From the NCBI GenBank assembly GCA_004356685.1, contig SMWS01000066.1, positions 1 to 8,087 of the forward strand: DNA of 8,087 nucleotides, read 5' to 3'. Under the pieces are notes generated by a model that made no database searches, had not been told where the DNA came from, and saw only the letters and a program-made list of their open reading frames with translations. Positions 1 to 7,212 of this stretch are shown piece after piece (positions within the stretch are counted from its first letter, which is position 1; every line of letters begins with the position of its first letter). Source of the stretch: Deltaproteobacteria bacterium. Its GTDB lineage: Bacteria; Desulfobacterota_D; UBA1144; Nemesobacterales; N074bin48. The position numbers and the translations under genes are program-made.

Positions 1-61
1 ATAATATCTTTTTTTAGATGCTTTGAATATAATAAAGTTTCGAAATAACTGCAAGTTAGAC

Positions 62-70
62 TGGTATACT
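62..70 (+). promoter_or_regulatory. Possible extended -10 promoter element upstream of the ABC exporter genes
   Basis: TGG-TATACT fits an extended -10 box (TGn followed by a near-consensus hexamer) 29 bases before the first ABC gene. No convincing -35 hexamer sits at the normal spacing, which extended -10 promoters can tolerate. The call rests on one short match in AT-rich DNA, where such matches are common. Confidence 0.25.
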
Positions 71-99
71 TAAATGCTAAATAAAATTTTTCGGGTATC

Positions 100-1827
100 A
101 TGTCAGACTTGAGCAATAAAAAATCTCTAACCGCACTCTTATTAAAATATAAATATTCTGTAATTGTAGGATTACTATCCCTTACAATAGTAGACCTGTG
201 CCAGCTATCTATCCCAATAATAATAGGGAAAGTTGTTGATATTCTAACCCTGGAAAATTCAACTTACACCGATCTTAATAAATATGCTCTTTACATACTT
301 TTGATAGCCACACTCATGTCAATATTTAGATTTGGCTGGAGATATTTCCTTATGGGTGCTTCGAGGAAGCTCGAGCAATCACTCAGAAATGAATTTTTTA
401 ATCACCTTCAGAGCCTGGATTTCGACTTCTTTAACAAAAGAAAGATCGGGGACCTTATGGCTCGTACGGTAAATGATATTGAAACAATCAGAATGGCTTG
501 CGGTCTTGGCATGATTGTAGCCTATGACGGCGTTTTTCTATTAATTTTTATCATGATTGCAATGTTATACATTTCCCCGGAAATAACACTTTATGTATTC
601 ATACCCTTCCCTATATTAGGACTCGTAATTTACAGGTTTGGAAAATTTATAGAAACACGTTTTGGAAAAGTGCAGGAATCATTTTCCGAATTAACCGAAT
701 CCGCCCGTCAGTCTATATCCGGAATTAAAGTTGTTAAAGCGTTTGTTGTAGAAAGAGATGAGAAAAATAAGTTTGAAAAATCAAGTAAAAATTATTTGAA
801 TCAAAATCTCAGTTTAATAAAAGTCTGGGCATTCTTTCAACCATTTATTGCTTTTATAGCTGGAATAGCCACAGTAATTTTTATATGGCTTGGTGGAATG
901 AAAACAATTACCATGGATATTACTCTTGGTGATTTTGCCGCAATTCTTATCTATTTAACTATGCTTTCATGGCCAATGATGGCGCTTGCCTGGGCTTATG
1001 ATCTAATAAAAAGGGCAACTGCTTCACTTAACAGAATTAATGAAATCTTTTCAATAAAACCTAAACCCGAGGAATTGCCAACAATTAATGAATTCAAATT
1101 GAAAGGAGATATTGAATTTAAAAATCTCAGCTTTTCTTACAATGGTAAAAAGGCTTTGGATAATCTGAATTTAACAATCCCTCAGGGATCCACTTTTGGA
1201 ATAACAGGCAGAACCGCATCTGGAAAAACTACCCTTATAGAGCTGCTAATGAAAATCCCTGATGTACCTAGAGAAACAATATTCATTAATGGAACTGATT
1301 TAGCCAGGATAAGTAAAAATAATTTAAGGAAAAAAGTAATATATATTCCACAGGAAACAACTGTTTTCAGCGGGACTATAAAAGACAATATAACTTTTAT
1401 GAAACCCGATATTGAACAAGCTGAAATTACTAGGGTAACCAAAATTGCTGAAATTTATGATGAAATATTAAATTTTCCAGACGGCTTTGATACAAGGGTT
1501 GGCGAAAGGGGATTAAGTTTATCAGGCGGGCAGAGGCAAAGAATCGCACTTGCAAGAGCAATTCTGTTTAAACCAGAAATATTAATACTTGATGATGTCT
1601 TAAGTTCACTTGATCTTCGGACAGAAAAACTAGCCCTCCAAAACATTGTAAAAGAAATGAACGGTAAAACCCTTATTGCTATTTCAAACAGGGTACCATC
1701 AATCAGCGGTTTTAATCAGATTGCGGTTTTCGACAGTGGAAGGCTTGTTGAAACAGGAGATCACTCCCAATTAATGTCAAATCAGGGAATTTACGCAAGC
1801 CTTTATAAAATCCAGACTATTCAATAA
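100..1827 (+). CDS. ABC exporter half-transporter, BmrC/YheI-like subunit with degenerate ATP site
   Basis: This 575-residue protein is a fused membrane domain plus ATPase domain of the ABC exporter (MsbA/BmrC) type. Six membrane helices occupy about residues 15-310 and the nucleotide-binding domain about 335-575. Walker A (GRTASGKT) is at 370-377 and a consensus LSGGQ signature at 474-478. In Walker B, D498 is followed by D499 where canonical ATPases have the catalytic glutamate, and the switch histidine is replaced by N530. In the family these changes mark the subunit that supplies the Walker side of a degenerate site in a heterodimer. The next gene supplies the complementary consensus residues. 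The length matches BmrC (about 585). The ATG at 100 fits the usual start of the family but has no clear Shine-Dalgarno site. Substrate is unknown: drugs, lipids or peptides are all possible. Function class is confident, exact name less so. Confidence 0.93.
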   Translation: MSDLSNKKSLTALLLKYKYSVIVGLLSLTIVDLCQLSIPIIIGKVVDILTLENSTYTDLNKYALYILLIATLMSIFRFGWRYFLMGASRKLEQSLRNEFFNHLQSLDFDFFNKRKIGDLMARTVNDIETIRMACGLGMIVAYDGVFLLIFIMIAMLYISPEITLYVFIPFPILGLVIYRFGKFIETRFGKVQESFSELTESARQSISGIKVVKAFVVERDEKNKFEKSSKNYLNQNLSLIKVWAFFQPFIAFIAGIATVIFIWLGGMKTITMDITLGDFAAILIYLTMLSWPMMALAWAYDLIKRATASLNRINEIFSIKPKPEELPTINEFKLKGDIEFKNLSFSYNGKKALDNLNLTIPQGSTFGITGRTASGKTTLIELLMKIPDVPRETIFINGTDLARISKNNLRKKVIYIPQETTVFSGTIKDNITFMKPDIEQAEITRVTKIAEIYDEILNFPDGFDTRVGERGLSLSGGQRQRIALARAILFKPEILILDDVLSSLDLRTEKLALQNIVKEMNGKTLIAISNRVPSISGFNQIAVFDSGRLVETGDHSQLMSNQGIYASLYKIQTIQ

Positions 1828-1832
1828 CCAAA

Positions 1833-3887
1833 ATGACTGAAGAAAAAAATAGAGAAAACAATACATATGACATAAAGATCATTAAATGGTTATTACAGTT
1901 CGGAAAACCATACAAATTATTCATGATCCTATCTTTTGTTCTAATGTTATTTGCTGCCTTACTGGAACTTTCTATACCTTATTTAACTAAAGTTGCGGTC
2001 GACAGTTATATAAGTCCATCATGGGCAAAATTATACAGAACAACTGAAGATGAAGATGTTTTTATTCATATAAGCTCAAAATATAAAGACTCTATAGTTA
2101 AATTAGATAAAAACTCTTCACTTATAAATCTTAAAGATCTAAGCAAAAATGAAAAATCTAATCTGGAAAAACTGGAAGTATTAAGCGAGAACAGATATAT
2201 AGTCATTAATCCAGAAACTTACAGTAGTTCCGATTACAAGACACTAAACAAAATTTTAAGCAAACATGATAAGACTTTTTATAAGCAAAATAGTATTTAC
2301 TACGCAAACTATAATTCTTTAAACACTTTTAGCCAAGCCGATCTATTTTTTCTAAGAAAAAATGATATAGAGCAAATACTATTTATATCAATCTTGATAT
2401 TAGGCTGCATGTTTTTAATATTTGCTTTTACAACGGCATTTACATATCTGCTAAACTTCTCCGGGCATAAGATAATGCATTCTCTCAGGACAAGCGTTTT
2501 CTCCCACATCCTGTCTCTACCTCAACCGTTTTTTGATAAAAATCCAGTGGGACGTTTAACTACGAGGATTACAAATGATATAAATTCAATTAATGAAATG
2601 TATACGTCTGTTCTCGTTCAGTTTTGCAAAGACCTCTTAGTTATAATAGGAATTCTCATCGTAATGTTTTTTCTTAATAAAGAACTAGCCCTGATGATGT
2701 TTATTTTCACACTAATTGTTGGGTACGTTGCTATTAAGTTTAGAATGAGACTAAAAAATGTCTACAGAAAAGTACGCATATCAATTGCTAAATTAAACGC
2801 GTACATTCAGGAAAGTGTAAGTGGGATAATCCTTATCAAACTCTATAATCGCGAACAAAGCAATCTTGATAGATTTAAAGTAGTAAATAATGAAAATTAC
2901 AGGGCTAATATGGATCAGCTTTTTGCTTTTGCTACGTTCAGACCAATAATTGAATTCATTAGCATTTTTTCAGTAGGGTTAATTCTCTGGTATGGAGGAA
3001 GAAATGTAATATCGCTGAATTTATCACTCGGAGAATTAATAGCATTTTTATATTATGTAAGAATGCTTTTCCGTCCCATTCAGGAACTTGCAGAAAGATA
3101 TAATATTTTTCAGTCTGCTACAGCCGCTTCTGAAAACCTTTATAACTTAATTAATGAGAAGCCCGAGGAAAAAATTGGTTTAATATCAGTAAAGAAATTT
3201 CAGGGAAAACTAGAATTTAAAAACGTATGGTTTGCCTATAATGATGAACAGTGGGTATTAAAAGATATATCGTTTAAGGTTAGCCCGGGAGAAACAATAG
3301 CACTTGTAGGTCTGACCGGTTCTGGAAAAACAACTATTGTTAATCTTATCCTTAAATTTTACAAGATTAACAAAGGGCAAATCCTCATCGATGATATTAA
3401 TATTAATGATTATGACCCACAATACTTAAGAATTAATATATCATCCGTTTTCCAGGATGCTTTTTTGATGGGTCAAAATGCAGGCGAAGACGAAGCAGCA
3501 GGCTTTCAGTCAGCCTCTACACCAAAAGGCATTTACCCGGTAACGACGTCCAGAAATGGTCATCATATATCTTCTGGAGAAAAACAGCTGGTATCCTTGG
3601 AAAAAGCTTTTTCTAAAAATGCCAAGTTTCTTATACTGGATGAAGCCACATCACACATCGACGCATCCCTTGAACAATCCATTCAAGGTAAAATTAAAGA
3701 AGGGAAAGGAAAAATTACTACATTGATAATTGCTCATAGACTCTCAAACGTGAAAGAAACTGACCGTATAATCGTAATTCATAACGGTGAAATAATTGAA
3801 GAGGGCGCACACACCGAATTGCTTAAAAACGATGGGCTTTATTCAAACTTATATAAGCTCCAGTCAGAAATAAGAAGTTTGAACTAA
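1833..3887 (+). CDS. ABC exporter half-transporter, BmrD/YheH-like subunit with consensus Walker motifs and atypical signature
   Basis: This 684-residue partner starts 5 bases after the previous stop, so the two are surely co-transcribed. Helix 1 is about 27-50 and helix 2 about 181-208. Between them lies a lysine- and asparagine-rich insertion (about 61-178) predicted to be extracytoplasmic; BmrD is also known for an enlarged segment here. Walker A (GLTGSGKT) is at 493-500, the Q-loop glutamine is Q541, Walker B has D603 and the catalytic E604, and the switch histidine is H635. The signature is non-canonical, ISSGEKQ at 579-585. The subunit therefore completes one consensus site with the LSGGQ of its partner. 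The distance from Q541 to the signature is 38 residues, against 56 in the partner, and this shortened stretch is unusually GC-rich (see findings). It is probably a full working exporter subunit, but an impaired one cannot be excluded. Confidence 0.92.
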   Translation: MTEEKNRENNTYDIKIIKWLLQFGKPYKLFMILSFVLMLFAALLELSIPYLTKVAVDSYISPSWAKLYRTTEDEDVFIHISSKYKDSIVKLDKNSSLINLKDLSKNEKSNLEKLEVLSENRYIVINPETYSSSDYKTLNKILSKHDKTFYKQNSIYYANYNSLNTFSQADLFFLRKNDIEQILFISILILGCMFLIFAFTTAFTYLLNFSGHKIMHSLRTSVFSHILSLPQPFFDKNPVGRLTTRITNDINSINEMYTSVLVQFCKDLLVIIGILIVMFFLNKELALMMFIFTLIVGYVAIKFRMRLKNVYRKVRISIAKLNAYIQESVSGIILIKLYNREQSNLDRFKVVNNENYRANMDQLFAFATFRPIIEFISIFSVGLILWYGGRNVISLNLSLGELIAFLYYVRMLFRPIQELAERYNIFQSATAASENLYNLINEKPEEKIGLISVKKFQGKLEFKNVWFAYNDEQWVLKDISFKVSPGETIALVGLTGSGKTTIVNLILKFYKINKGQILIDDININDYDPQYLRINISSVFQDAFLMGQNAGEDEAAGFQSASTPKGIYPVTTSRNGHHISSGEKQLVSLEKAFSKNAKFLILDEATSHIDASLEQSIQGKIKEGKGKITTLIIAHRLSNVKETDRIIVIHNGEIIEEGAHTELLKNDGLYSNLYKLQSEIRSLN

Positions 3888-3900
3888 TTTTAAAAATTAT

Positions 3901-4554
3901 TTAGACACCAAGTTTAGTTAACAACTGCATGTCAACACATTTTAAATTGCTCATGATTATATCCGCTTTTTTAAAACCATCGGGATTGAGTCTTTTGTCT
4001 GGAATTGCTATGCAGTACATACCCGCACTTTTTGCAGAAATAACTCCATTTATGGAATCTTCAATTACCACACACTCATCACACTCTAATCCGAGACTCT
4101 CGGCAGTATAATTATAAATATCAGGACTGGGCTTGCCATGTTCGACCATATCCCCTGAAACAACCAGATCGAAGTATTTATTTAGATCAAACTTACTGAG
4201 AACAAATTCAATAACTTTAAGCGGTGAACTTGAAGCTAGAGCAACTTTCAAAGTACTTTTTGATACTGAATCCAGAAGCTCTGTTAAGCCTCTTACAAGA
4301 GATAATTCCCTGTCATAAATATCAAGAAGTACGGAAATCCTTTGATCAATTATATCTTCAATATTTTCATTTAAAGAAAAGGTTTCTTTAAGGAGTACTG
4401 CAGATTCTTTTTGTCCTAATCCAACAATTTTTTCCCTGTAAACAGGATTATATGCTAAACCCTTCCTGGCCATCATGATTTTTTCTGTCTTTTCCCAGAG
4501 CGGCTCGCTGTCTATCATCACCCCGTCCATATCAAAAATTACTGCTTTTATCAT
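3901..4554 (-). CDS. HAD-superfamily hydrolase, beta-phosphoglucomutase-like sugar-phosphate phosphatase/mutase
   Basis: This 217-residue cytoplasmic protein has all four HAD motifs. Motif I is DMDGV with nucleophile D8 and acid/base D10; motif II is the serine of LASSS at 106-110; motif III is K141 in GKPSPD; motif IV is E165-D166 in VIEDSINGV. The helical cap between about residues 15 and 85 places it in the subclass IA group with beta-phosphoglucomutase and 2-deoxyglucose-6-phosphate or other sugar-phosphate phosphatases. Substrate cannot be assigned from sequence. I start it at the ATG at 4554, which gives the normal HAD N-terminus (MIKAVIFDMDG). A TTG eleven codons upstream would add residues with no family counterpart. 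Neither start has a clear Shine-Dalgarno site. The gene converges on the ABC operon with only 13 AT-rich bases between the two stops and appears functionally unrelated to it. Confidence 0.9.
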   Translation of the reverse strand: MIKAVIFDMDGVMIDSEPLWEKTEKIMMARKGLAYNPVYREKIVGLGQKESAVLLKETFSLNENIEDIIDQRISVLLDIYDRELSLVRGLTELLDSVSKSTLKVALASSSPLKVIEFVLSKFDLNKYFDLVVSGDMVEHGKPSPDIYNYTAESLGLECDECVVIEDSINGVISAKSAGMYCIAIPDKRLNPDGFKKADIIMSNLKCVDMQLLTKLGV

Positions 4555-4641
4555 GATTATTGTATTAGTTCGGTAAACTGATACCAATAGTTACTGCAAT
4601 AGTAATATTTCTCAAGGGAATTAATTATAAACTACAGAGGG

Positions 4642-4672
4642 AGTGAAGTCTGATTAAAAATCAGACTTCACT
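4642..4672. repeat. Perfect 13-bp inverted repeat (hairpin) in the gap between HAD and thioredoxin genes
   Basis: AGTGAAGTCTGAT (4642-4654) and its exact reverse complement (4660-4672) flank a 5-base TAAAA loop. On neither strand is the stem followed by a run of T, so it is not a standard intrinsic terminator. A locally G-rich stretch (TGGGAGATGGTGGGG) follows on the + strand. The rest of the gap from 4555 to 4917 shows no gene, apart from a weak AT-rich hairpin near 4889-4905. It may be a dispersed repeat, a site for a DNA-binding protein, or a leftover mobile-element end. Confidence 0.75.
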
Positions 4673-4888
4673 TGGGAGATGGTGGGGTTAAGTGGCATAA
4701 TTTATTAATTCTCAAATCCGGTATTCGTTATACTATATAAAATTAGCACCTTTCTCATTTTTTTGTTTAAATTACATCCCTTATTTACATATTTAGACAA
4801 ATATCTATAACAAAAGATTCAAAGAGTTTTATTGTTATGAAAATTTAATAAAAAGTTATTAAGAAGAATAAGACTCATGGGATCAGAA

Positions 4889-4905
4889 GATATTGGTTCA
4901 ATATC
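4889..4905 (-). terminator. Weak AT-rich hairpin downstream of the DUF4124-thioredoxin gene
   Basis: GATATTG and CAATATC form a 7-bp stem around a 3-base loop, 13 bases past the stop of the minus-strand thioredoxin gene. Its position suits an operon terminator, but the stem has only two G-C pairs and no T-run follows on the minus strand. Treat it as a weak candidate. Confidence 0.2.
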
Positions 4906-4917
4906 AATAAAACTTAA

Positions 4918-5496
4918 TTATTTAATAAGGTTTGGATCCAATATATAATTATACACCTTGGATGAAGATTGTGTACCTTCCGATATAAGGTTTCCCTTTT
5001 GGTCATAAAGTTTGAAATAAGGTATTGCGGGTATCTGATATTGATCTTTAACAGGGCTTTTCCAGTCAACAATATTTATTTCTCTCAGTACCAAATTGTC
5101 ATGAGCATTAGCCGAATCCTGAATCAGCGGTCTTGCTTTTCTGCAGTATGGACACCACGGGGCATAGAAAAAAAACGCTGTGTACTTGCCATATTCCATA
5201 TGATCCTGCAGATATACCCTTTCTCCATTACTAATATGCAGTACGCTTTGTGAGTTCTGTTTTGGTGTAACTTCAATTGCTTCTATATTCTCCTGATATT
5301 CTAAATCTTGATCATAGCTTTCATCCGACTGATTTGTAAATTTACCAAAGGATTTCAATTGCTCTGAATTGGTTCCTTCAGGACAGGGTAAATTACTATA
5401 AGATGCTTTGCCGTTTGCGTCTATGCATTTATACATTTCAGCCCAAGCTGCGTGTGAAAAAAACAAAATAAAAATCAATGAAATAATCAGTTTCAT
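4918..5496 (-). CDS. Exported DUF4124-thioredoxin fusion protein with CPYC active site
   Basis: This 192-residue protein begins with a signal peptide (residues 1-19, AWA before the likely cleavage). A short DUF4124-like domain follows at about 20-45, with the typical MYKC...SNLPCP pattern and two cysteines, C24 and C38. After an acidic linker (about 50-85), a thioredoxin fold spans about 86-190. Its active site is WCPYC (C115, C118) and its cis-proline is P159 in AIPYF. CPYC is common in glutaredoxins; thioredoxin itself has CGPC and DsbA CPHC. The protein probably reduces or isomerises disulfides in the periplasm. The partner is unknown, but the gene sits 24 bases downstream of a cupredoxin gene on the same strand, so delivery or maintenance of a copper-ligand cysteine is a reasonable inference. 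The start has only a weak AAAG-type Shine-Dalgarno site, as expected for a second operon gene. Confidence 0.85.
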   Translation of the reverse strand: MKLIISLIFILFFSHAAWAEMYKCIDANGKASYSNLPCPEGTNSEQLKSFGKFTNQSDESYDQDLEYQENIEAIEVTPKQNSQSVLHISNGERVYLQDHMEYGKYTAFFFYAPWCPYCRKARPLIQDSANAHDNLVLREINIVDWKSPVKDQYQIPAIPYFKLYDQKGNLISEGTQSSSKVYNYILDPNLIK

Positions 5497-5520
5497 ATTC
5501 TTTAATCGAGTTCAATAAAC

Positions 5521-5976
5521 CTATTTTATTTCTATCACTCCCACCATACCTGCTTCTGCATGGCCGGGGATAGTACACCTTAGATCATCAAATTTGCCGG
5601 TTTTTAAAGGAACAAACCACCACTCAGCAGTTCTTCCGGGATATACTTCAATCTCACGAACCAAACCCTTTATTTCGGCAATAGGCTTTCCACTGCTAGT
5701 GCTAATCTGAACCTTCCTGGTAAAAACAGCTTGAGAGAATTTATCGGAACTGAAGTAATGTTTTTGTGGACTATTATTTTTAATAATAAGTTTGTATAAT
5801 TTCCCGGTTTCAAGCAAAAGCTTGTTTGGGAAAAATTTTATTTCACCTTTTTCATTTCCAAGATTAACATAAATTTCAACAGGCTCTTGTTTTGTCATGT
5901 CGCCGGCAGCAAAAGACATTTCTAATTGTGTGAAAAATATTGTAAGAACAAACATTAATGAAAAAATAAGCTTCAT
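5521..5976 (-). CDS. Exported cupredoxin-like copper-binding protein (COG4454/CopI-like)
   Basis: This 151-residue protein has a signal peptide (1-23, ending SFA) and a mature domain of about 125 residues with cupredoxin features. A full set of type-1 copper ligands is visible: H73 in the KHYF segment, then C134, H139 and M144 in LRCTIPGHAEAGM. The C-x4-H-x4-M spacing matches rusticyanin and the COG4454 cupredoxin-like group, which includes CopI-type periplasmic copper-tolerance proteins. Likely roles are periplasmic copper binding or single-electron transfer; the sequence does not decide between them. It is the first gene of a probable two-gene operon with the DUF4124-thioredoxin protein. 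A strong Shine-Dalgarno site precedes it, and a divergent glycosyltransferase gene starts 97 bases away. Confidence 0.88.
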   Translation of the reverse strand: MKLIFSLMFVLTIFFTQLEMSFAAGDMTKQEPVEIYVNLGNEKGEIKFFPNKLLLETGKLYKLIIKNNSPQKHYFSSDKFSQAVFTRKVQISTSSGKPIAEIKGLVREIEVYPGRTAEWWFVPLKTGKFDDLRCTIPGHAEAGMVGVIEIK

Positions 5977-5982
5977 AAAATT

Positions 5983-5990
5983 ACCTCCTT
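5983..5990 (-). promoter_or_regulatory. Strong Shine-Dalgarno site of the cupredoxin gene
   Basis: On the minus strand AAGGAGGT lies 6 bases before the ATG at 5976. This fixes the start and contrasts with the absent or weak sites before the ABC, HAD and glycosyltransferase genes, suggesting high translation of the cupredoxin. Confidence 0.85.
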
Positions 5991-6073
5991 ATAATTTAAT
6001 TCTAATTTTATATTAATTATATTTCCAGTCACTATTAAATATAATATATTTTATTGAAATCTTATATAAATAA

Positions 6074-6916
6074 ATGAACCCTAAGACTGATACTCCACTT
6101 TTCACTGTAATCATTCCAACTTTTAACAGAAAAGACTTTCTAAAAATAGCAGTGAATTCAGTATTTGATCAGACTTTTGATGATTTTGAAATAATCATCA
6201 TTGATGATGGTTCTACAGATGATACTAAACAGATGTTATATGAATATTCAGATAAAAGAATTAAATATTTCTACCAGGAAAACAAAGGGGTATCTTTTGC
6301 CAGAAATAAAGGCCTGGAACAATCAAATGGAAGGTATGTTGCATTCCTTGATTCAGATGACAGGTGGGTTGCAAATAAATTAGAAAAAACTTTTGAATAC
6401 ATAAACAATTTTCCCGAAATTAAGATATTTCATACCGAAGAACTCTGGTATAGAAGAGGCAGACTGCTAAATCAGAAGAAAAAACACAAAAAACCTGACG
6501 GATATGTATATTTTAATGCCCTTCCCATATGTTGCATAGGCATGTCGACGTCGGTTGTAAATAGAGATGTATTTGATGATATTGGAATTTTTGATCAGTC
6601 TCTACCCGCATGTGAAGATTATGATTTCTGGCTTAGAGCCACAAGCAGATACGAAGTTAAACTCATTCCCCAATCACTTACAATCAAAGACGGTGGCAGA
6701 GCCGATCAGTTATCTTTGCAGCCCGGCCTCGATAAATACAGGATTGCTGCCCTGGATAAAATTCTTAGGAGCGGAACTCTGAATGACGAACAATATGAAA
6801 AAACCAGGGAAGAATTAATAAAAAAATGTATAATTTATTTGAATGGTGCAAAAAAAAGAGGGAAATTAGACGAAGTAAAACATTATCAGAGCATATATGC
6901 TAAATATTCTTCATAG
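6074..6916 (+). CDS. Family 2 glycosyltransferase
   Basis: This 280-residue cytoplasmic or membrane-peripheral enzyme has the GT-A fold of family GT2. TVIIPTFNR is at 11-19, the nucleotide-sugar binding DDGSTDDT at 44-51, the metal-binding DSDD at 93-96, and the EDYDFWLR motif at 181-188 supplies the probable catalytic base. A basic stretch (KKKHKK, 135-140) and a C-terminal helical region follow. GT2 enzymes with this DYDxWLR and DQLS arrangement typically act on surface polysaccharide, lipopolysaccharide or protein glycans; donor and acceptor cannot be told here. No transmembrane helix is evident. The ATG at 6074 gives the expected N-terminus but has no Shine-Dalgarno site; it is divergent from the cupredoxin gene, and no other glycan genes lie in the window. 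Length is normal for the family. Confidence 0.9.
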   Translation: MNPKTDTPLFTVIIPTFNRKDFLKIAVNSVFDQTFDDFEIIIIDDGSTDDTKQMLYEYSDKRIKYFYQENKGVSFARNKGLEQSNGRYVAFLDSDDRWVANKLEKTFEYINNFPEIKIFHTEELWYRRGRLLNQKKKHKKPDGYVYFNALPICCIGMSTSVVNRDVFDDIGIFDQSLPACEDYDFWLRATSRYEVKLIPQSLTIKDGGRADQLSLQPGLDKYRIAALDKILRSGTLNDEQYEKTREELIKKCIIYLNGAKKRGKLDEVKHYQSIYAKYSS

Positions 6917-6925
6917 AGTTTTTCT

Positions 6926-6972
6926 CTAACCAAGCCACAACCAAAGGGTTAGCTCAGGCGGCGGGTGGCTTG
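6926..6972. other. Compact GC-rich structured element after the glycosyltransferase gene
   Basis: Starting 10 bases after the glycosyltransferase stop, CTAACC (6926-6931) can pair with GGTTAG (6947-6952), and CAAGCCAC (6931-6938) with GTGGCTTG (6965-6972). The arms interleave, so both stems together would form an H-type pseudoknot. Alternatively the outer 8-bp stem encloses a small AACC/GGTT hairpin (6939-6950). No T-run follows on either strand. The segment is much richer in G+C than its surroundings. It could be a transcript end structure, a mobile-element end or part of a small gene read on the minus strand. Confidence 0.5.
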
Positions 6973-7012
6973 ATAGTTCATGAAATCCTTTTGCTATACT
7001 AAAATAACTCAT
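6926..7012 (-). CDS. Possible 28-residue small protein with good ribosome-binding site
   Basis: On the minus strand an ATG at 7012 opens 28 sense codons ending in TAG at 6926-6928. AAGGAGGA lies 8 bases before the ATG (7021-7028), a good Shine-Dalgarno site. The peptide begins MSYFSIAKGFHELSS, continues with a triple proline, and ends with alternating tryptophan and leucine (LTLWLWLG). I do not recognise it. Its 3' half coincides with the structured element at 6926-6972, so the codons may simply reflect an RNA or DNA structure. It could be a real small protein, a leader peptide, or the degraded start of a longer gene. Confidence 0.3.
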   Translation of the reverse strand: MSYFSIAKGFHELSSHPPPELTLWLWLG

Positions 7013-7212
7013 CGAGAGGTTCCTCCTTGCTATGTAGTTTACCCCTCTTTGCTCTTTATTACTGTCTCATATGTATATGAACTTTTACATAAGCATGATA
7101 AAATCTAGTTTATTACAGCTACAAAACTACGTTTAACAAATAACTGCTTTTATTTTAATTGGTGTCTGTCAGTATTATTTCATAAATTCTTGGTCCATAG
7201 CTGCCCATCAGC

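Noticed and set aside
3885..3903. AT-rich near-palindrome between the convergent ABC and HAD stops as a bidirectional terminator.
   Set aside because: It contains no G-C pairs to make a stable stem, so I cannot support terminator function.
4555..4587. Eleven-codon N-terminal extension of the HAD gene from a TTG start.
   Set aside because: The extension has no HAD counterpart and no Shine-Dalgarno site; the ATG at 4554 gives the standard motif I position.
6947..6988. tRNA-like phrases: TAGCTCAGGCGG resembling a D-arm and GTTCATGAAATCC resembling a T-arm.
   Set aside because: They are too close together for an anticodon arm, and no acceptor stem or CCA end can be formed. Probably coincidence, or at most an unprovable tRNA remnant.
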